DNA of 64,000 nucleotides from Strigamia acuminata (Eukaryota; Arthropoda; Chilopoda; Geophilomorpha; Linotaeniidae). The position numbers and the translations under genes were made by a program. A model generated the notes under the pieces. That model did not search any database. It was not told where the DNA came from and saw only the letters and a program-made list of their open reading frames with translations. Where the stretch lies: assembly GCA_949358305.1 (NCBI GenBank), contig OX442314.1, forward strand, positions 8,487,060 to 8,551,059. The letters are read 5' to 3'. Positions 1-11,409 of the stretch are shown here, piece after piece (within the stretch, counting starts at the first letter, position 1; each line of letters begins with the position of its first letter).

Positions 1-149
1 GAATTAGGACATTATATCGGCTCAGAGAATAGTTTCAATTATCTGGTAACCTGGTCGGACTCACGATTGTACAGCATGCCCTCCAAAGCGAGGTAATATG
101 CAGGGCCACCTTATCCATAAGACAAAGCAGGCACATGGACCTGAAAAAT

Positions 150-294
150 TGATTCATTATAACGAGAATTCGCTATATCAAAATTTTTTAACATGGTGTT
201 CTATGGCCAGCCAACTAAAGCAGCCAGTTTTAAGTATTCGTTATATCGATAATTTGTTATATCGTGATTCGTTATAAAGAGTTTCAACTGTACA
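150..294. mobile_element. Truncated pogo/Tigger-like MITE
   Basis: The right end reads gattcgttataaagagttt followed by caactgta, matching the terminal repeat of the elements at 5754-7223 and 9253-9444. The interior (ttcattataacgag, gtgttctatggccagcca) matches them as well. The left terminal repeat is missing, so this copy is truncated. No coding capacity is seen. Confidence 0.6.
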
Positions 295-1340
295 AAAATT
301 GTAATACATGCATGCAAATGATGAAATTCGCATAAAAATCGGTAACAATTTCAGACAAAGGCCTCTAGAAATCAAAGTGCCTAAAGCCTACGAAAATCTT
401 AAAGTGGCCCTGGTAGTAAGGTATGCACAACGCCCCTCAAACAACATACAATTGCAAAAACTAATTTTTTAGAGTTCGCAGCATCAGGAAAGTCATTAAC
501 TACATTTTTCTTTAAAATATTTTCTTACCTTGTATATACTTTGGGTCACAAGGAAAATGCTTCAAAATTTGTGTGCAGAATAAAAAAAATGTTAGGAAGC
601 CCTGTACTAGAATCTTCTTTTCAAAGACCAATAGCTAAAAATCACAAAGAAAAAATATATGGTGCAAACTCTACACTGGTTGAACCTTGAGCCATTAAGA
701 ATAATATAATCATACACTTTAAATTTAAATTAAGTTAGTTGTAGCGTAATTAGAAAAGAAACCGTTTCCTCCAGTGAGGTTTCCTCAGCAACACAAAAAT
801 CCAATTAAATTTTTGCTTCGGTTAACCTGCACTCACCACTTAAATTTGCTTTTCTATTAAAAACACAAGATTCAAAACCCAGTTTTGCAAATAAATTATT
901 ATTGTTGTATTTAGTTGTTTCAATAAATAAGTTTTGCAACTAAACAGCTTTTCTTCTCTAACTAAGCTAGAACACAATAAGCACCTCCACAGTGATATCA
1001 CAAAATCCAAACACTAACACCCAAAACACTTAAAACATGGCTTTTTGAAGGCAGCTATAGTCGGTGCATTGAATCTTACACTAATATCATTTCAGCGCAT
1101 GATTACAATTTGCACTGCTTCTACAGTTTGCTCCCAACATCTCTATGCTAAATTCATACTGCAAATCTTATTCGGCGCAGATGATTTCATAATTTCAGTT
1201 GTTATTTAGCAGTGTTAAGCCTTATATTAGGCATAATAATTCTACGTAAAATAAAATAAACAACAACGAACTCATTATTCAAGCAATTTACAGCACGATA
1301 CCGAAATATTTATTACTAGTCGTGCCCAGCCACGCGTTGC
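295..1340. other. Intergenic, nothing recognised
   Basis: AT-rich sequence with no long ORF, no convincing splice-bounded exon and no clear repeat structure. I see nothing to annotate here. Confidence 0.5.
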
Positions 1341-1356
1341 TATGGCTCATCTCTTA

Positions 1357-1665
1357 AATCCCGTGGAAATAAATCCCGTGGAAATAAATCCCGTGGAAAT
1401 AAATCCCGTGGAAATAAATCCCGTGGAAATAAATCCCGTGGAAATAAATCCCGTGGAAATAAATCCCGTGGAAATAAATCCCGTGGAAATAAATCCCGTA
1501 GAAATAAATAAATCCCGTGGAAATAAATAAATCCCGTGGAAATAAATAAATCCCGTGGAAATGAATAAATCCCGTGAAAATGAATAAATCCCGTGGAAAT
1601 GAATAAATCCCGTGGAAATAAATAAATCCCGTTGAAATAAATAAATCCCGTTGAAATAAATCCCG
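1357..1665. repeat. 15-19 bp satellite (aatcccgtggaaata)
   Basis: About ten perfect 15-bp copies of aatcccgtggaaata are followed by about eight 19-20 bp copies in which an extra ataa or atga is inserted. The two halves show a unit-length change within one array. The array is open on both strands (NPVEI-type and STGFI-type repeats) purely because of its composition. Confidence 0.9.
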
Positions 1666-1805
1666 TCTGTTAATTTTACATCCAACAGGTGGCGTTATTT
1701 TTCAGATATTTAGTACAGCATGTGTTGCTTTAACGTCCAACATATGGCGCTGGCGCTGTTTTTCTAAAAAGCATGTTTTTACCTGTCACAGGTGTGACAT
1801 CCATA

Positions 1806-3291
1806 CAACTCCTTGCCAAAAAAATGGAATAATCAATTTTTGACAATGCCTTTTCATTTTATAATTGTAATTTGAAGACGCCCATACAAAATTATAAATC
1901 GTGCTTTTAGTATATAAAACTACAATTATTAAGCTACCATTTGGTCAAAACAGAACAATAAAATCACTTCTGGTTGCTATTTTATTCAACTTTAGACACG
2001 GACAAAAAAATGGAATATTTTTTTCCTGTGCCAAAAAAATAGAATAATCCAATAAAGTAATTGAATTATGCAAATTAGTATACGCTTTACGTTAGATGAC
2101 GCCATACGTACATCGCCCACACACATCTAAATATGTCTAAGCATGTCTGGCCAGTGTGAAGTTCTAATTCATGACAAACATGGGTGGCAAAAAAGACTTG
2201 TCACCTGCGACGAGAAAAGTAATTCTAAAGTTCCATCAAGACAATAAAACGCAAGCAGAAATCGCCAAGGCTGTTAACTGTAGCCAATCTACAGTGTCAA
2301 AAGTTCTCAAACAAGTCAATTCAAATCACGGACTCCACAACAACCGTGAAAATTGTGATAGAAAGCGCTCAACAACTGCCAGAAATGATCGAAAACTGTG
2401 CACAATTGTGAGGAAAAACAGATTTAAATCGACTAGACAATATCATAATATGTGGAAACAGGAAAATGTAGCTACTTCCCATCGCACAACTGTCCGTCGA
2501 CTTCATGAACTGAACTTTAAAAGTTGTGCACTAAACGTAAGCCACTGTTAACACAGAAGCAACGACAAAAACGAGTTAAGTGGATGTCGGAGGATTGGGC
2601 AAACGTAATTTTCAGTTTTGTATTTTATATGGTGACCAGGGTGTCACGGTTTGGAGAACAAAGGATGAGGCATATCATCGAACAACTTTAAAGCAATGTG
2701 TGAAATTTCAGGGTAGTGTGATGATATGGGGTTGTATGTGCACACGAGGTGTTGGGCACATGACAACCACCCGGGGGACTGTTAATTCTGAAGAATATCA
2801 AGAACTACTCGAATATTTCCTAATTCCATCCATTGAGGACCTTTTCTCCGATGATGATGATGCTGATGTCATTTTTCAGCTAGATTTGGCCCCTGCCCAT
2901 GCTTCAACATCAACTAAAGAATGGTTTGAAACACACAACTTCAATGTACTTTCAGGCTGTCATTAAGGCAAGAGGATACCTGACCAAATATTAAGTTCTT
3001 TTCATGTGTATTTGATTATGTTTCAATAAAAATAATTACTTTATTAGATTATTCTATTTTTTTGGCACAGGAAAAAAAATATTCCATTTTTTTGTCCGTG
3101 TTTAAAGTTGAATAAAATAGCAACCAGAAGTGATTTTATTGTTCTGTTTCGACCAAATGGTAGCTTAATAATTGTAGTTTTATATACTAAAAGCACGATT
3201 CATAATTTTGTATGGGCGTCTTCAAATTACAATTATAAAATGAAAAGGCATTGTCAAAAATTGATTATTCCATTTTTTTGGCAAGGAGTTG
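1806..3291 (+). mobile_element. Tc1-like DNA transposon, defective
   Basis: The element is bounded by TA dinucleotides (1804-1805 and 3292-3293). Long terminal inverted repeats of about 255 bp begin caactccttgccaaaaaaat and are near-perfect at 1806-2066 and 3036-3291. Between them lies a broken transposase at 2171-2966. TA target duplication plus a Tc1-type transposase assigns it to Tc1/mariner. The inverted repeats are unusually long for the superfamily and contain further internal caaaaaaatggaat repeats. The copy is inactive because the transposase has lost catalytic segments. Confidence 0.88.
2171..2989 (+). pseudogene. Tc1-like transposase pseudogene
   Basis: The 5' part (2171-2551, about 126 codons) carries a paired-type helix-turn-helix: LSPATRKVILKFHQDNKTQ, then EIAKAVNCSQSTVSKVLKQ. 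The frame then breaks. The second part (2580-2966) carries the RNase-H-like core motifs SVMIWGCM and FQLDLAPAHAS, which holds the second catalytic Asp, and STKEWFETHNFNVL. The SDES segment that normally carries the first Asp is not visible at about 2612; it appears deleted at the frame break. The SPDLNPIENLW-type segment with the third acidic residue is missing after FNVL, and the frame passes directly into a typical Tc1 C-terminus. With two catalytic residues gone it cannot encode an active enzyme. Confidence 0.85.
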
Positions 3292-3293
3292 TA

Positions 3294-4475
3294 TAGTAGA
3301 TATATAAAAACACTCCCCTATTCGAATGCAACGTTGTGTCAAAATTTCAAAGCAATCGGTGAAGAACTTTCGGAGATTTAAGATTTTGTATAAACAAACA
3401 TTTACATTTTTATTTATACAGATTATTATTTAGTAAAATTTGGCATTTACGTTATAAGTGATTTCTTACTTGGGACTTAGAACAAATCCGATTTCATTTT
3501 GTTTTTAAAAAAACAAAAATTTCATACCAAAGTTATACGTTACACTGTAATAGTGTTTAAATCGAATTTCACAAAGTCCCTAATGTGTTTTCCAAAGCGA
3601 AAACACATTAATAATTTATAATTCAACTCATCTATATTTATTTGCTAACATTTGCTGGCCTGAAACAATATTGTCTTTAAGATATTTTCTTAGCATGCCT
3701 TTTATTTCCTTCTATTAAGAATAATTCTTCCATTAAATGTTCTTGCTGCACAGCACACTGTCTGCAGTATTGAAGAAACCCATTAAATCTTTGCCAACAA
3801 ATTATACTAAAATTTGTGATGTTTTTCCCATCTTTCCTCCCTCCCCCCCCCCCCCCCCCGAAAAAAATGAGTGGCATTTCTGTCATCACTGAGGCTTTAA
3901 GTATTAAGATTATTCACACTGTCGGTCGGCGATAAGCTGCCGGATCAAGGATCAATTAACTCCTTCAAATGAGTTATTGACAAGTGCAACAAACTGGCAG
4001 CTGACTTAATTAAAACTGTGCTAACTCAATAGATTGCCTCGACAAAGGAAATTACATGTTGTGTCCTCAGTTAGGACTATTGAATAACCTTTAACAACCA
4101 AAAGGCCATGGGGTGAATGAAGTAAAGCATTTGTTTCTGCCGTTACCAGATTGAGTAAACTCTATTCGCCCAGAGCATACACTGATTCTCATTGGTTGCC
4201 GTCTTTATCATTGTGTAGATACATAGAAAATGATCAGGTGATCATCTCACAATTGTGTAATCCACAATTGTTAATTTTTTTTAAAAAAAGCCGCATGCCG
4301 AAAAACCCCGTTTTTACTGGCATGCCGGTGTAGCTAAAACAGGCATAAAAAGTATTCTAAGATGTCCAGATGTAGAAAATTAGCCCAAATTTCTACAAAT
4401 TTTCCAAAAATTTTAGTAATAATCTTCAGAATATCAAGAAAACTCAAATTTCATTGCCGCTTTCCACCCGCAATT
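3294..4475. other. Intergenic with short poly-C tract
   Basis: No gene is recognised. A C-rich run lies at about 3842-3860. Around 4345-4470 there is a dispersed AT-rich repeat (cccaaatttctacaaatttt ... cttcagaatat) related to 12210-12365 in the second PIGF intron. Confidence 0.5.
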
Positions 4476-4960
4476 TCACTGTTTTAAGTCCGCAAAAATA
4501 GCAGGTTTAATTATTGGGACTCTTCTGGAGCGCTTTGATGTATCAGCGCCCTCTGCCCATAAAACGTCCAATTTGTTTGGACTGTTTGCACGAGAAACCC
4601 AGCAGTAATTTGCCCAACGACCAATAAGAATAAGAGGATTCTCCGGCTGAATATAATTTAATTCATTTAAAATCTGTTCAATGTAATTCACTGTGAGAAG
4701 AAAAGCAACAAAGAAAACTAATATTCCTTGCATTGATGCTACAATAGCACTGAAAAAATGATTAAATGCTGTTTCTAAGAGGAAAGACTTTTTTTCTTTC
4801 CTGTCCCAGAAATCCAGCTACCACAGGTTTCTGGTCCAATGCAGATGTCAATATTTGTTTTATGCAGATGGTTTCTTTTATTCCATGCATTTTCCACAGC
4901 TCATTCACCTGATCCTCCACTCCAACATCCGCTCAGCCCAGCAAAGTTTGCTTGTAAAGT
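4476..4960 (-). other. Coding-like ORFs, unassigned
   Basis: Two adjacent minus-strand reading frames look more protein-like than the surroundings. One at about 4775-4945 contains VEDQVNELWKMHGIKETI and QKPVVAGFLGQER. One at 4476-4733 contains a hydrophobic start (QGILVFFVAFLLTV) and then ENPLILIGRWANYCWVSRA. They may be exons of a small gene or relics of one. I do not recognise a family, and no promoter or complete splice model could be fixed. Confidence 0.25.
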
Positions 4961-5217
4961 GAAACCTAGATATGGTGATCGCTTACGGAGATCTGATTAC
5001 ATCGTCGATTCCGTCTAAAAGGATAATCCAACACCGTCCATGTAGCGGAAATAACAACCAGTAACAACAACGCCACAATGGAAAACAATTCCCATCAAGT
5101 AATGGTGCTAAAAACACAACAAACAATCCCTTCCCCACATAGTTTTATCTTATCTGACAAGAAGATGAGTGCTGACCTAATCTCGACAATTACTCAAGCG
5201 CGAGGTGTATTTGATCC

Positions 5218-5562
5218 GAGAATTTACTGATAGAAAATAATGTAGATAGTGAAAATGAGATAGTGAAAATGAGAATTAACCTTGAGATTAGGTTTAACAA
5301 AACAACAATCGTTTTCCCGATCAATCCCATGGCATTTGACATTTGATGCTTGATTCGTAAAGGCTCCACTGGGGGGCGCCAGTAGCACGAGAAAAAATCC
5401 CGAGAATTATGCATGGCGCCAGGAATTTCTTTCGGGTAAGAACCAATCAGACGTCAAAAGCGGTTTCTTACGCACCTCGGGATTGGTCGGGAGAACGATT
5501 GTTTTGTTAGGCCTAATCTCATTCGTAGTTATTTATAGACAAAGCTAGTGGTAAATTCTCAG
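5218..5562. mobile_element. MITE with ~45-bp inverted repeats
   Basis: The outer ends gagaatttac (5218) and gtaaattctc (about 5552-5562), and the inner arms gattaggtttaacaaaac (about 5286) and gttttgttaggcctaatc (about 5501), are inverted complements, with interruptions. The unit is about 345 bp with no ORF. The superfamily is not determined because no clear target duplication was found. Confidence 0.55.
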
Positions 5563-5782
5563 AAAAAAAAAGTTTCTTACAATTTTTGACGATTGAAATC
5601 TCGCTAGCTCAGATGTGAATTCTTCGATTTAAATCCCAATAAATTGTTTTTCATAAATTAAGCTTATCTAGACTATTATCCAAGATGTATTATACCCAAA
5701 ATCATTACTTCTTGAATTCATCCTCAAGTGTAATGTATCTAATAAAAAAAATACAGTTTAAACTCTTTATAACGAATCGCGA

Positions 5783-6118
5783 TATAACGAATTATCGTTA
5801 TAACAAATTATCGTTATAACGAATTATCGTTATAACGAATTATCGTTATAACGAATTATCGTTATAACGAATTATCGTTATAACGAATTATCGTTATAAC
5901 GAATTATCGTTATAACGAATTATCGTTATAACGAATTATCGTTATAACGAATTATCGTTATAACGAATTATCGTTATAACGAATTATCGTTATAACGAAT
6001 TATCGTTATAACGAATTATCGTTATAACGAATTATCGTTATAACGAATTATCGTTATAACGAATTATCGTTATAACGAATTATCGTTATAACGAATTATC
6101 GTTATAACGAATTATCGA
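5783..6118. repeat. 16-bp satellite cgttataacgaattat
   Basis: About 20 nearly perfect copies of the palindrome-rich 16-mer. The motif is part of the subterminal sequence of the host pogo-like element (cgttataacgaatt also occurs near 9380 and 6760), so the array looks like an expansion of its own terminal region. Confidence 0.92.
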
Positions 6119-6146
6119 AAATGACTTGGTTGGCCAGCCATAGAAC

Positions 6147-6739
6147 CGGCCAGCACCAAATTTGCGCGACCCAAATTTGCGCCGTCTTTATTTTGGCTCA
6201 AATTTGCGCCGGCCCAAATTTGCGCGATTCAAATTTGCGCCGACCCAAATTTGCGCCGGTCCAAATTTGCGCTGGTCCAAATTTGCGCAACATACGTCAC
6301 GACTGACCGCCAGGGCGCGCCTTGGGATACCCTCAACCCCCTTTGCGGGGTTTCTTCATTTCGTCGCCCTTCATTTAGTTGCCCTTTATTTAATTTCTGA
6401 CCAATACTCAATGGAAGGAGAATTGCTTAAAAAAAGTGGTAAGGTTAGGTTCGCGGGGGGTCAAGGGGGGGCGCCAGCCCCCCCTTGTTAGGCATTCTTA
6501 GGAATACGAGAGGCGGACTCAGCCTAACAGCGGCGGCGACGAAATGTTCTGCGCATGCGTCGCGCTAATTTGACCACGCGCAAATTTGGGTCGGCGCAAA
6601 TTTGGGTCGGCGCAAATTTGGGTCGGCGCAAATTTGAATCGCGCAAATTTGGTTTGCGCAAATTTGGGTCGGCGCAAATTTGAATCGCGCAAATACGGGT
6701 CGCGCAAATTTGATTTGCGCTAATCTGAACCCTGCCCGT
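6147..6739. mobile_element. AAATTTGCGC-repeat element, copy 1
   Basis: The left arm is tandem caaatttgcgc with short variable linkers (6155-6295). The right arm is the inverted complement (6570-6725). Ends are cggccagcaccaaatttgcgc-type and gaaccctgcccgt-type. It interrupts the pogo-like element's conserved ccatagaacaccatg, with gaac repeated on both sides (6143-6146 and 6740-6743). The GC-rich core has no gene. Copy 2 lies at 61435-62225 in the opposite orientation. Confidence 0.8.
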
Positions 6740-6945
6740 GAACACCATGTTAAATATTTTCGTTATAACGAATTTCGATATAACGAATTATTCGTTATAA
6801 CAAACAAGTTTCAGGTACACTATAATACCCATAAGCTCTCGTTGCAACGAATTTTCAAAACTGATCACATCACTCACAACATCCGATGCCCATATTTAGA
6901 AAACAAAGGAAAATGAAAATGGCTGCCAAATGAAAGGCAATTTTG

Positions 6946-7065
6946 ATTTACGACAAGCTGAACATTATTGATGCCATTGACAATGGCAAGAAGCTCTCAA
7001 TTGTAGCAGAGGAGTTTAATTTGTCCCGTTCTACAATTTCCAACAATTTTAAGGAATCAGGATAA
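6946..7065 (+). pseudogene. pogo/Tigger transposase HTH remnant
   Basis: Reading from 6952 gives DKLNIIDAIDNGKKLSIVAE, then EFNLSRSTISNNFKESG and a stop. This matches the N-terminal CENP-B/psq-type helix-turn-helix of pogo/Tigger transposases (K-x-x-I-I-x-x-I-x-x-G-x-x-x-x-x-V-A-x-x-F-x-x-S-x-S-T-I). Nothing of the DDE domain remains before the right terminal repeat. Confidence 0.7.
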
Positions 7066-7266
7066 AATTAACATGAAACTTGCAAGTGGTAATCAAGGTG
7101 TACAAAAAAAATAGTGTTTGGTGCTAAAATTTGATTTTTTCACCTAATTCGTTTTAACGAATTCTCGTTATAACGAATCGATTCATCCGGTCCCTTGCGA
7201 TTCGTTATAAAGAGTTTCGACTGTAGTGATATTTGAAAATTAGAACAAAGCATGTTTTTACCAGTA

Positions 7267-7468
7267 CTAAGTGATTAGTTGTGTTGTTCCTTTGTAAACC
7301 TTCACTTCTACACTATCACTCCCAGGAGCCGATTGATCAGTCAAGCTATCAAGCAAGTCCCGAAGGGCCGACTGTCCAATATAGGCCGGGTCGTGGACAA
7401 CCAAAGAAATTTTTGAAATGGTTGGATTCAAAATAAATGGACTAATTTTTAAAACAATGCCTGAGCCA
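7267..7468 (-). CDS. Orphan terminal exon, unknown protein
   Basis: A minus-strand frame, preceded by a good acceptor (ggctcag, about 7462-7468), encodes about 65 residues including ISLVVHDPAYIGQSALRDLL and DSVEVKVYKGTTQLIT before a stop at 7267. Its composition is protein-like and unlike the surrounding low-complexity DNA. It could be the last exon of the gene whose first coding exon is at 10857-10900, 3.4 kb upstream on the same strand, but no linking exons were found. The family is not recognised. Confidence 0.35.
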
Positions 7469-7499
7469 ATATTCCTCTTCAATCCGACTCTGATCACTT

Positions 7500-9250
7500 C
7501 AGATCAATCAACCTATTCATCTGAAATGACTTCTCCAAACAGGATATGACGATTTTTACATCATATCTCCGAGAACTCGACTTGAAAGAATTTAAGTAAG
7601 AGGATTAAGATCACGTAAGTGAAATTGAAATCACTTTTTTTACTTATAGAAGTGACTTATTTCTTTTGCACATGCTATTGGATGTTGTTACCACACGTTC
7701 CATCGTTGTAGTTCAGTTCAATAAACAATGCCAGCACACTGTATAGCATTTCGTTGTTGCACATTTTTATTGATATAAAATGGCAGCCATTGTTGCTACT
7801 ACAACCCAGTTTGGTTTGTTTCAATTACATTTTGGTGTGAACACAATTCCATCCAAGTGCATACTGGGAACTCTGTTCAGTTAGATCTGATCGGGCGGAT
7901 CAGATCCAGCCAAACTCGATCCGTTGGTTTGAACATGGTATTATAAAGCGTTCAATCAAGAATTCACTTTTTTAAGTGATTTATAAGATGAAGACAATTC
8001 AACTTTTAGAGTTTAAATACATTCTAATGATGCTGCTGTCGGGTAAATATAAGAAACTGCATATCCTCCATCTTTGACAGACTCGTATAAAAAAAATTAA
8101 TAACAAACCTAGTTTTCATATTACAAAATATCAAAAAATATATTCAAATTGGCTGCAATTTGGTGAAAATAGGATTTTACTACAGGGTAGGTCAAATTGA
8201 TCAAATAGTAGCAATGCGACTGGCTTAGCGTTTTCGAGGGTAGAACAAAAGGATGGATTGACTTTCATGAAATAACAATCGATCGTGGATTGTGGTTGGT
8301 CAGATAACTGATTACCGTTTATGTCACGTTTCATAGAGTATACGAGTATAAAAACCCCTTATTAACGGAGTTGGTTCAAAGTATTTTTTACACCCAAGAC
8401 AAAACATGAAAACTGTGCAAACCTTCAGGAGAACTCCAAGGTGCCCCTACCGTAGGGCAGATGTGCAGTCAACAGTGCATGTCGTGCCCAGTACGGCGGC
8501 CCTTCTAAATACACCACTCAAGTAATGTCGGATTAAATTTTCAGACTAATTCAATAATATTTATTTAAATTATCAACAATAAATAAAATTCTATGTCAGA
8601 ACAAATTTTTTTTTAATGTTAAAGAAATGCAAATGTCACAACAAAAATGCAAATTAAATCTGAATTGCCAATTCCATAACTTTAAAAGTTTTTTTGCATA
8701 AACAAAAGAAAAAATTGAAAGAAAAAATTGTTCCGATTGTATAATGTGTACAATTCTATCACCAAAAAATATATTATTAATATATATAAATATATAAAAC
8801 TTGTATCTAGTCATTCATCATTTCTCTTCCTCCACCCAATAAAAAATAACAACTTCATCTCTTGGCAAAAGAAGATTTTGTTTATTCTTTTTCTTCTTCC
8901 CCCTTCATCCCAAGGCTAAACTGTAGTGTAGTTATGCTATCCTGAGCCAGTTTTTGCTCCTTTTTTCAATTCAAAGGTCATTTTTCCTCAACCCTGTCCA
9001 AAATGCCAAGTTTTATTACAACAAGAGACAGTTTTCAGCTAAAATTAACATCTATTTCCGCTCTACTGGAACTCCAAATGAAATTGAAAAAGAAAATGAA
9101 GTTTTAAAAAGTTGGGATCAAAATGAAATAAATTTTTCCGATTAAACTAATTCCCAGTTGTAATTGAAAAAAATTAAATTGAAAAGAGCTGTTAGCTGAT
9201 GGACACCGGGTGTAATAATCGTTGAGCAACTCAGGATTAAACCGAGGAGA
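7500..9250. other. Intergenic or intronic, nothing firm
   Basis: AT-rich sequence with only short unsupported ORFs. A minus-strand frame at 8131-8334 has no splice or homology support. No RNA gene is recognised. Confidence 0.45.
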
Positions 9251-9252
9251 TA

Positions 9253-9444
9253 CAGTCAAAACTCTTTATAACGAATCGCAGAATCGCAATATAACAAATT
9301 ATCGATGTAACTGATACCGAAAAATGGCTGGTTTGATTGGCTGGCCATAGAACACCATGTTAAAAAATTTCGATTTAACGAATTATCGTTATAACAAATC
9401 GATTTTTTTGGTCCCTTGCGATTCGTTATAAAGAGTTTCGACTG
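9253..9444. mobile_element. pogo/Tigger-like MITE, complete
   Basis: A 192-bp element starting cagtcaaaactctttataac and ending gttataaagagtttcgactg, flanked by TA. It contains the ggccatagaacaccatgtta core that in the 5754-7223 element is split by a nested insertion, so it serves as the empty-site reference. No coding sequence. Confidence 0.85.
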
Positions 9445-9811
9445 TAGGAGGATGGGGGTTATCCAATCCCAAAAATCGTATACTAGATTTTGAAATCCTA
9501 TTAAATCTTGAAAATTTCAGAATTTTAGGCGGATTTCTTGAAAGATTTTGCTCGATTTTGGAAAATCTCATCTTAGACGATTTGTAACATTTTATGGATT
9601 TCCAGGATTTGTGGTATTTTATAAGATTTCCAGGATTTGTGGTATTTTATAAGATTTCATCGAATTTCATGGAGTTTTAAATTAAAATCTTGATTCTTGG
9701 CCCATACGAGATTTCCAGCATTGCATTGACCGACATTTATGCAAATCCTCATACACCCTCTGATGTAATTAAAGCATCTAGTGAATCAGCTGAAAACCAT
9801 ACAACTCAATC

Positions 9812-10385
9812 AAATCAGCTACAAATCCGAAAAATCAACTGCAAATCCGAAAAATCAGTTGTAAATCCTAAAAATCAATGGTAAATCCTAAAAATCAGTT
9901 GTAAATCCTAAAAAATCAGTTGTAAATTGTAAAAATCAGTTGTAAATCCTAAAAATCAGTTGTAAATTGTAAAAATCAGTTGTAAATTGTAAAAATCAGT
10001 TGTAAATCCTAAAAATCAGTTGTAAATCCTAAAAATCAGTTGTAAATCCTAAAAATCAGTTGTAAATCCTAAAAATCAGTTGTAAATCCTACAAATCAGT
10101 TGTAAATCCTAAAAATCAGTTGAAAATCCTAAAAATCAGTTGGAAATCCTAAAAACCAGTTGTAAATCCTACAAATCAATGATCAGTTCTACAAATCACC
10201 TGCAATTACTACAAATCAGCTGCAATTATTACAAATCTACTGCAACAACTACAAATCTACTGCAACAACTACAAATCTGGTTCAAATACAACAAATCAGC
10301 TACAATTACTACAAATTCGTTGCAAGTACTACAAATTCGCTGCGATCACTACAAATCAAGTGCAGATCTAGAAATTCATCAATTT
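9812..10385. repeat. 20-bp satellite (aatcctaaaaatcagttgta)
   Basis: Well-conserved 20-bp units run to about 10160. They then grade into a diverged sub-array (acaaatcagctgcaattact type) to about 10385. ORFs through it are repeat artefacts. Confidence 0.88.
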
Positions 10386-10432
10386 TAAAAAAATATATTT
10401 TTATTAATATTAAAATACCGGTAATGATTTTT

Positions 10433-10590
10433 CAGCCAAAAAATTGATTTTTCAGCCATAAAATAGATTTTTCAGCCACAAAATTGATTTTCAACCCAAA
10501 AAATTGAGTTTTCAACCCAAAAAATTAATTTTTCAGCCCAAAAATTAATTTTTCAGCCCAAAAATTAATTTTTCAGCCAAAAAAAATTGT
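10433..10590. repeat. ~20-bp satellite (aaaattgatttttcagcc)
   Basis: Seven or eight imperfect units of aaaattgatttttcagccaa. It is separate from the preceding satellite. Confidence 0.8.
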
Positions 10591-10855
10591 TTTTTCATTT
10601 TTATGACCGAAAAAATTCACATTTAACCCAAACCCAACCACTTTTAAGGCGTTAGCCTTCATTTTTTGACCAAAAAAATCATTCTTATACTAAAATCATT
10701 CATTTTTAAGCAAACAAATATGAGGCAAGTGCATAAATGAACCAAAATAGCCAACCCTCGTAGGTTTTCTTAATCCACCCCTACCAATTTCCAATTCCTG
10801 TTATCTACAACATTTGTTACTGATCAAATTGCTTGTGCAAATATGAAAATTTTCC

Positions 10856-10961
10856 TACCTGCTGCCGCAGGTCTCTTTGCCATTTCATCAGAATCTGACT
10901 TCATGCTGATTTTCTTCTGAACTCATCTCATGTCGATTAATTTCCAAAGTTCTGTCCCAAG
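10856..10961 (-). CDS. First coding exon of an unidentified gene
   Basis: On the minus strand an acceptor (ttattttcag) precedes about 60 nt of apparent 5'UTR. Then ATG at about 10900 opens MKSDSDEMAKRPAAA and stops at a good donor (gcaggtaggaa, GT at 10855-10856). Non-coding exon 1 probably lies in the 11.0-11.37 kb region it shares with the divergent PIGF gene. Downstream exons were not found with confidence; the exon ending at 7267 is a candidate. The function is unknown. Confidence 0.4.
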
Positions 10962-10999
10962 CCTGAAAATAATAATAATAATCATTAGAAAATCAAAAA

Positions 11000-11409
11000 T
11001 GGTAGGATGGAACAAAACAACGAAATTCAACCGAATTTAATGTTCTAAAACAAGAAAAATCACTACATGATGTGTTAAAGATGAATTAAAGTGTTCCAGT
11101 TTATTTAATGACACAACTTTTAACACATCGCAATCCAGTCTGGCTCAAATAATACGTAACAAAAGTTTCTAACAACACGCAACATCAAATTTACCGCCAT
11201 TCTCCCTCCATCTTGGCCGACAAAACTGCTCGAGTACGAAGCAACCGTTAGTCTCAACGCAACAACCTCCCCACAGATGGCGACACCACAGTAATGGCCG
11301 CTCACGATGTATACACACCGCCGTACCCGATCCAGATCGTTTAAAAAATCGGTTATTCCAAGCAACCGATGAGAAGAATCACCAAGGAGTATTTCTTAAT
11401 GACATTGCA
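11000..11409. promoter_or_regulatory. Probable bidirectional promoter region
   Basis: About 400 bp of relatively GC-rich sequence, with atggcg/cgccat motifs, separates PIGF (+, starting 11410) from the minus-strand gene starting near 10.9 kb. The head-to-head arrangement suggests a shared promoter. No TATA box is evident. This is inference from layout only. Confidence 0.35.

Larger units (their letters stand above)
5754..7223. mobile_element. pogo/Tigger-like element with satellite and nested insertion
   Basis: Terminal inverted repeats are cagtttaaactctttataac (left) and the complement of gttataaagagtttcgactg (right), flanked by TA on both sides. The interior holds a 16-bp satellite (5783-6118), a nested unrelated element (6147-6739) and a remnant of a CENP-B/pogo-type helix-turn-helix (6946-7065). 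Shorter relatives without the insertions lie at 9253-9444 and, truncated, at 150-294, which shows the ancestral layout. Confidence 0.8.

Noticed and set aside
1342-1685. NPVEI / STGFI repeat ORFs
   Set aside because: 15-bp satellite read in frame on both strands.
6121-6748. ORFs with pentapeptide-like repeats (NLRRPKFAPTQICA type)
   Set aside because: They are translations of the AAATTTGCGC decamer arms and appear on both strands, so they are not pentapeptide-repeat proteins.
9812-10385. Regularly spaced repeats resembling a CRISPR array
   Set aside because: Contiguous 20-bp tandem units without unique spacers, in a eukaryotic sequence.
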